In this document: positions 60,513 through 64,000 of the stretch, one piece after another
How positions within the stretch are numbered: position 1 is the stretch's first letter
Layout: each line of letters begins with the position of its first letter
Source of the DNA: Sphingomonas sp. LHG3406-1
GTDB taxonomy: Bacteria > Pseudomonadota > Alphaproteobacteria > Sphingomonadales > Sphingomonadaceae
Reading direction: 5' to 3'
Length of the DNA: 64,000 bases
Assembly: GCF_029637485.1 (NCBI RefSeq)
Contig: NZ_CP069128.1
Location: forward strand, 2,512,001 to 2,576,000
Made by a program: the position numbers and the translations under genes
The notes under the pieces: generated by a model
The model's database searches: none
What the model saw: the letters and a program-made list of their open reading frames with translations, nothing else
What the model was told of the DNA's origin: nothing

Positions 60513-63299
60513 ATGCGCATTCGGACAATCGCCCTTTGCACTGCGAGCTTTACGACGCTCGCTTTCGCAGCGCCGGCCGCGGCACAGCAGCAGACCCCGG
60601 TGGACCCGACGGTCGAGGCGCAGACCAACCCGGCCGAGGATGCCGGCTCGCCGCAGACCGACGATGCGGTGGCGGAAGACGGCGAGGCGATCGTCGTCAC
60701 CGGCCTTCGCCGCTCGCTGAGCTCGGCCCGCAACATCAAGCGCAACAGCGAGCAGCAGGTTGACGCGATCGTCGCCGAGGACATCGGCAAGCTGCCCGAC
60801 ATCGCCGTGTCCGAGACTGCCGCGCGCATTCCCGGCCTGCAGGTGATCCGCCGCGCCGGCGAAGCCGACACCGTGCTGGTCCGCGGCCTTCCGGATTTCG
60901 CCACCACCTACAACGGCCGCGAGATCTTCACGGCCGAAACCCGCGTCGTCGCGCTGCAGGATTTCCCGAGCGCCAACATCGCCGCGCTGGAGGTGTTCAA
61001 GACGTCGACCGCCGAACTGGTCGAGGCCGGTCTCGCCGGCGAGGTCAACGTCCGTTCGCGGCGTCCGTTCGATTTCTCGGGCCTCGAGATCGCCGGCTCG
61101 GCCTGGGCGCTCTACACCAAGCAGGCGGGCAAGTGGGCACCCAACGTCAACCTGCTCGCATCCAACCGCTGGGCGCTGAAGGACGGCGGTGAGTTCGGCC
61201 TGCTGCTCAACTACAGCCGCACCGAGCTGACCTATCTCGACAGCGAGCCGTCCAACACCGACTTCATCGCGCCGGGCGCGGGCGGCACGCGTTTCCCCGA
61301 CATCCAGCGCCTCTATTATCGCAGCGGCAACCGCGTCCGCCCGAGCATCAACGGCGCGCTGCAGTGGAAGATCACCCCGGACGTCCAGATCTACCTCGAA
61401 GGCCTGTGGCAGGGCTTCCGCAACGAGGTCAGCGATCGCCTGTGGGAGCAGCCGCTGTACGGCGGCACGCTCAGCAACGTGCAGGTCCGTCCGGGCACCG
61501 ACCTCATCTCCAGCGGGACGGTGACCAACCCTGGCGGCAACATCTTCAGCTTCCAGGGCGGCACCTACAACACCACCGACACCTACCAGTTCGCCGGTGG
61601 CGGCAGCATCGACCTCGGCCGCCTCAAGCTGTCGACCGACATCGCCCGCACCAAGTCGACCTTCCGCGGATCGACCGAGAGCCTCGACCTGGTCTTCCGT
61701 CCGAACGGCACGTTCGTGGTCGACTTCAACAATGAAGTGCCGGAGTTCAGCTATCCGGTCCTGACCGGCCGCGCCGACCGCAGCCGCTACATCTTCCAGG
61801 GCCTTTACGAGGAAAGCCAGAAGTCGAGCGGCGACGACTGGCAGCTTCGCCTCGACGCCGATTACGAGAGCGGCATTTCGTTCCTGCCGCGATTCCAGGC
61901 CGGCGTGCGCTACACCGACCGCAATGCCTTCCGCCGCTTCGGCAGCCGTTATGCCTTTCTCCTGCCGCTCAACATCGGCATCGGTTCGGTGCCGGTCGAA
62001 TATGAGTTCAATCGCGCGGGTTTCCGCGGCACGAACGTTCAGAACGGCTTCGGCAGCTGGCTGACCCCGACCTACGACAGCATTCGCGACAATCTCGAAG
62101 AGCTGCGCCAGTTCGTGATCAATCGCTGCCCGAGCATCCTTCCGACCGATCCGGGCAACGGCTGCCAGAACTTCACGCTCGGGACGGTCGCTGCCAATCC
62201 GCGCTCCATCTACAATGCGGACGAGAAGACGCTGGCCGGCTACGTGCAGGCCCATTACGCCATCGGTGACAGCATCGACGGCGTTATCGGCCTGCGCGCG
62301 GTCCGCACGGAGAGCAACGTCGCTGGCACAAGCAACGTCGCTGGCGTGTTCCGCCCGGTCGACGTCGGCAACAAATACACCGACTGGCTGCCAAACGCCT
62401 CGCTGCGCTGGAGGGCGATGGACGGGCTGCAGCTCCGCCTGTCGGCGACCCAGACCCGCACCAAGCCGACCTTCGCCGACCTCAACCCGTCGTCCGACGT
62501 CGGTGCGCCTTCCGGTCAGTGCAACGCGCAGGGGCAGTCGACCACGGCCGATCCGTTCGCCTGCATCCGCACTGGCGGCGGCGGCAATCCGTTCCTGGAG
62601 CCCTTCACCTCGAACAACTACGACGCCAGCCTCGAATATTATTTCGGGCGGACCGGCCTGATCGCCGGCGCGGTGTTCCGGCGTGACCTCAAGGGCTTTT
62701 TCCAGAACCAGACCATCCGCTACATCGATCCGAACCTCGGTGCCCTGTCGGTGACTGCGCCGGTCAACACCAATTCGGGTCGCATCGACGGCGCGGAAGT
62801 CCAGTTCTCGAGCTTCTTCGACTTCGGCTTCCTTCCGGCCTTCCTGCGCAACTTCGGCGCTCAGGCGAACCTCACCTACCTCGACACCGAGGTGACAGAT
62901 CCGAACCCGATCATCGGCGACCGCCAGATCACCGGCGTCTCCAAGTGGACCTACAACCTCGTCGGAATGTACGAGGGCGGCGGGTTCGCGGCGCGCGTCA
63001 GCTACAACAAGCGGGGCCGTTTCCTCGGCTTCATCGACGTGCGCGACGGTGCCAATCCGAACAGCTTCTTCGGCGACTATTACTATCAGTATGGCAAGCC
63101 GGCCGGTCGCCTCGACCTGTCGACCAGCTACACGTTCAACGACAAGGTCTCGATCTTCGCCGATTGGACCAACATCCTCGGCAACGCCTACAAGGAGTAT
63201 CTCAGCTCGGCCCGCAATGGCGCGGCCCGGTCGGACTACATCCGGTTCCAGCGCTTCGAGGAGACCACCTTCAGCTTCGGCGTCCGCGCCCGGCTGTAA
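60513..63299 (+). CDS. TonB-dependent receptor (TonB-Xanth-Caul type)
   Basis: 928 aa from ATG 60513 with GGGAGAAT upstream; the frame opens at 60414 without a signal. Signal peptide ends AAPAAAQ, TonB box EAIVVTGLRR, plug with VDAIVAEDIGKLPDIAVSET, AARIPGLQVIRRAGEADTVLVRGLPDF and TTYNGREIF. The barrel ends FSFGVRARL. The short plug loop lacks the usual 'NGREL' extended form, but all family parts are present. Probably imports a plant-polysaccharide fragment for the ABC importer and GH43 enzyme on either side. Confidence 0.92.
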   Translation: MRIRTIALCTASFTTLAFAAPAAAQQQTPVDPTVEAQTNPAEDAGSPQTDDAVAEDGEAIVVTGLRRSLSSARNIKRNSEQQVDAIVAEDIGKLPDIAVSETAARIPGLQVIRRAGEADTVLVRGLPDFATTYNGREIFTAETRVVALQDFPSANIAALEVFKTSTAELVEAGLAGEVNVRSRRPFDFSGLEIAGSAWALYTKQAGKWAPNVNLLASNRWALKDGGEFGLLLNYSRTELTYLDSEPSNTDFIAPGAGGTRFPDIQRLYYRSGNRVRPSINGALQWKITPDVQIYLEGLWQGFRNEVSDRLWEQPLYGGTLSNVQVRPGTDLISSGTVTNPGGNIFSFQGGTYNTTDTYQFAGGGSIDLGRLKLSTDIARTKSTFRGSTESLDLVFRPNGTFVVDFNNEVPEFSYPVLTGRADRSRYIFQGLYEESQKSSGDDWQLRLDADYESGISFLPRFQAGVRYTDRNAFRRFGSRYAFLLPLNIGIGSVPVEYEFNRAGFRGTNVQNGFGSWLTPTYDSIRDNLEELRQFVINRCPSILPTDPGNGCQNFTLGTVAANPRSIYNADEKTLAGYVQAHYAIGDSIDGVIGLRAVRTESNVAGTSNVAGVFRPVDVGNKYTDWLPNASLRWRAMDGLQLRLSATQTRTKPTFADLNPSSDVGAPSGQCNAQGQSTTADPFACIRTGGGGNPFLEPFTSNNYDASLEYYFGRTGLIAGAVFRRDLKGFFQNQTIRYIDPNLGALSVTAPVNTNSGRIDGAEVQFSSFFDFGFLPAFLRNFGAQANLTYLDTEVTDPNPIIGDRQITGVSKWTYNLVGMYEGGGFAARVSYNKRGRFLGFIDVRDGANPNSFFGDYYYQYGKPAGRLDLSTSYTFNDKVSIFADWTNILGNAYKEYLSSARNGAARSDYIRFQRFEETTFSFGVRARL

Positions 63300-63323
63300 A
63301 GCTTCCGGGCTGACCGAGCGGAA

Positions 63324-63360
63324 GGGGCTCGCCGCACTGCGCGGCGGGCCCCTTTCCTTT
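63324..63360 (+). terminator. Rho-independent terminator after TonB receptor
   Basis: GGGGCTCGCCGC (63324-63335) pairs with GCGGCGGGCCCC (63341-63352, one G-T wobble) around ACTGC, followed by TTTCCTTT. It lies 25 bases past the receptor stop and 6 before the convergent GH43 stop. Confidence 0.88.
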
Positions 63361-63365
63361 GGCGC

Positions 63366-64000
63366 CTAGCCCCGCTCGGCCATACCCTTCTCGACCCGCA
63401 GGCTCGGCGCGATGGCGGGGGCGCCATTCTCCCAGCCGAACGGCGCGACGTAGAGGAAGCGCTTGTTGTCGGACTTGCGGCAGCCGCGGGTGGTGGCCCA
63501 GCCGTGGAAGCTGATGAAGGTGCCGCCATTGGCGCGGAAGATCGACTGGTGGCCCGGGCCGGACAGGCAGCCAGCCTTGCCGGGGTCCGAGTAGCTGTAC
63601 AGGATCGGCTTCGGCCCGGCGTCCCTGCATGGCCCGAGCGGTCCCTCGCAGCGCGCCCAGTTCATCGCATAGGGGCTGAGGCGCTGGTCGGGGTTCCAGC
63701 CGTAATAGCCGCCCGAATAGATCATGGCATAGCCTTCGGGGACGCGGATCATGGTCGGCGCCTCGATCACCTTCTGCTCCCATTCGTCCTCGTCGGTGAG
63801 GCCGATGTCCTTGGGCGCGCCGGCGAGCTTCATCCCGTCGGGCGTGAGCTCCGCGCCCCACAGGCGGCTGCGCTTGCCGATGCGGTTCCCGTCGGCCTTC
63901 CAGTAGAGGTACAGCTTGCCACCTGCGTCGCGGAAGGGATTGGCGTCAATCGAGCCGCCGAGGTCGAACTGGCAGACCATCGGTTCGGCGCTGTTGTCGA
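63366..64000 (-). CDS. GH43 family glycosidase (arabinan/xylan-active), 5' end outside window
   Basis: At least 211 residues; the frame continues past the right edge (DNSAEP before the first in-window ATG at 63980). GH43 five-blade propeller features: DLGGSIDANPFRD (catalytic-site Asp), LYLYWKADGN, QKVIEAPTMIRV with the acid Glu, GYAMIYSGGYYGWN, and GPGHQSIFRANGGTF. GH43 enzymes cleave arabinose or xylose linkages with inversion. It is the 3' part of the gene; export cannot be judged. Confidence 0.88.
   Translation of the reverse strand, partial: DNSAEPMVCQFDLGGSIDANPFRDAGGKLYLYWKADGNRIGKRSRLWGAELTPDGMKLAGAPKDIGLTDEDEWEQKVIEAPTMIRVPEGYAMIYSGGYYGWNPDQRLSPYAMNWARCEGPLGPCRDAGPKPILYSYSDPGKAGCLSGPGHQSIFRANGGTFISFHGWATTRGCRKSDNKRFLYVAPFGWENGAPAIAPSLRVEKGMAERG

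Overview
The window is GC-rich, densely coded chromosomal DNA that most resembles a sphingomonad (Sphingomonadaceae, Alphaproteobacteria). The evidence is three long TonB-dependent receptors of the Xanthomonas/Caulobacter type, tryptophan-halogenase-like flavoproteins placed next to a receptor, an Entner-Doudoroff set (zwf, edd, glk, eda), an L21 protein with a long C-terminal tail, frequent GTG/TTG starts, and ATGA/GTGA stop-start overlaps. I saw no insertion sequence, prophage, CRISPR array, rRNA or plasmid function. The species assignment is inference.

Layout. 0-5 kb: housekeeping genes (metal-dependent hydrolase family, GNAT acetyltransferase, rplU-rpmA with promoter and terminator, an Lrp regulator, a decayed TonB-receptor fragment, hspQ, an SDR) and tRNA-Ser(CGA). 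5.4-10.3 kb: a TonB receptor, beta-propeller phytase lipoprotein and Tat-exported PhoX-like phosphatase, preceded by 11-bp-phased Pho-box-like half-sites; this looks like an organic-phosphate scavenging operon. 10.3-18.5 kb: two small glycosyltransferases of the rSAM/selenodomain-associated type, a sterol-desaturase-family enzyme, a DUF1499 protein, mtnP, a radical SAM enzyme, exported MsrA and MsrB, and a VTT-membrane-domain/flavoprotein-disulfide-reductase fusion.

18.5-39.6 kb: a maltodextrin regulon. An 11-gene minus-strand operon runs from TonB receptor through halogenase-like protein, alpha-amylase, GH13 alpha-glucosidase, GH97, esterase and a second halogenase-like protein to zwf-edd-glk-eda. 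It therefore covers outer-membrane import, hydrolysis, glucose phosphorylation and conversion to pyruvate plus glyceraldehyde-3-phosphate. A divergent LacI regulator and two divergent MFS sugar transporters (GluP-like and Caulobacter-MalY/SLC45-like) share a similar palindrome in their intergenic regions.

39.8-56.2 kb: the most unusual part, two divergent operons around 51 kb. The minus operon holds two NAD-dependent sugar epimerases, four different glycosyltransferases, a UDP-glucuronate-decarboxylase-like enzyme and a large protein with a PRPP-loop-like motif and a kinase-like tail. The plus operon holds a histidine phosphatase, a methyltransferase, what looks like a circularly permuted GH-A glycosidase, myo-inositol-1-phosphate synthase and a DUF1003 membrane protein. 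An MDR dehydrogenase and a Gfo/Idh/MocA oxidoreductase lie just upstream and a HisN/IMPase-type phosphatase just downstream. I read this as a candidate uncharacterised pathway for an inositol- and pentose-containing glycoconjugate or soluble glycoside.

56.2-64 kb: a complete carbohydrate ABC importer (ATPase, two permeases, lipoprotein binding protein), a third large TonB receptor with a terminator, and the 3' part of a GH43 glycosidase that runs off the right edge. These suggest uptake of an arabinose- or xylose-containing oligosaccharide.
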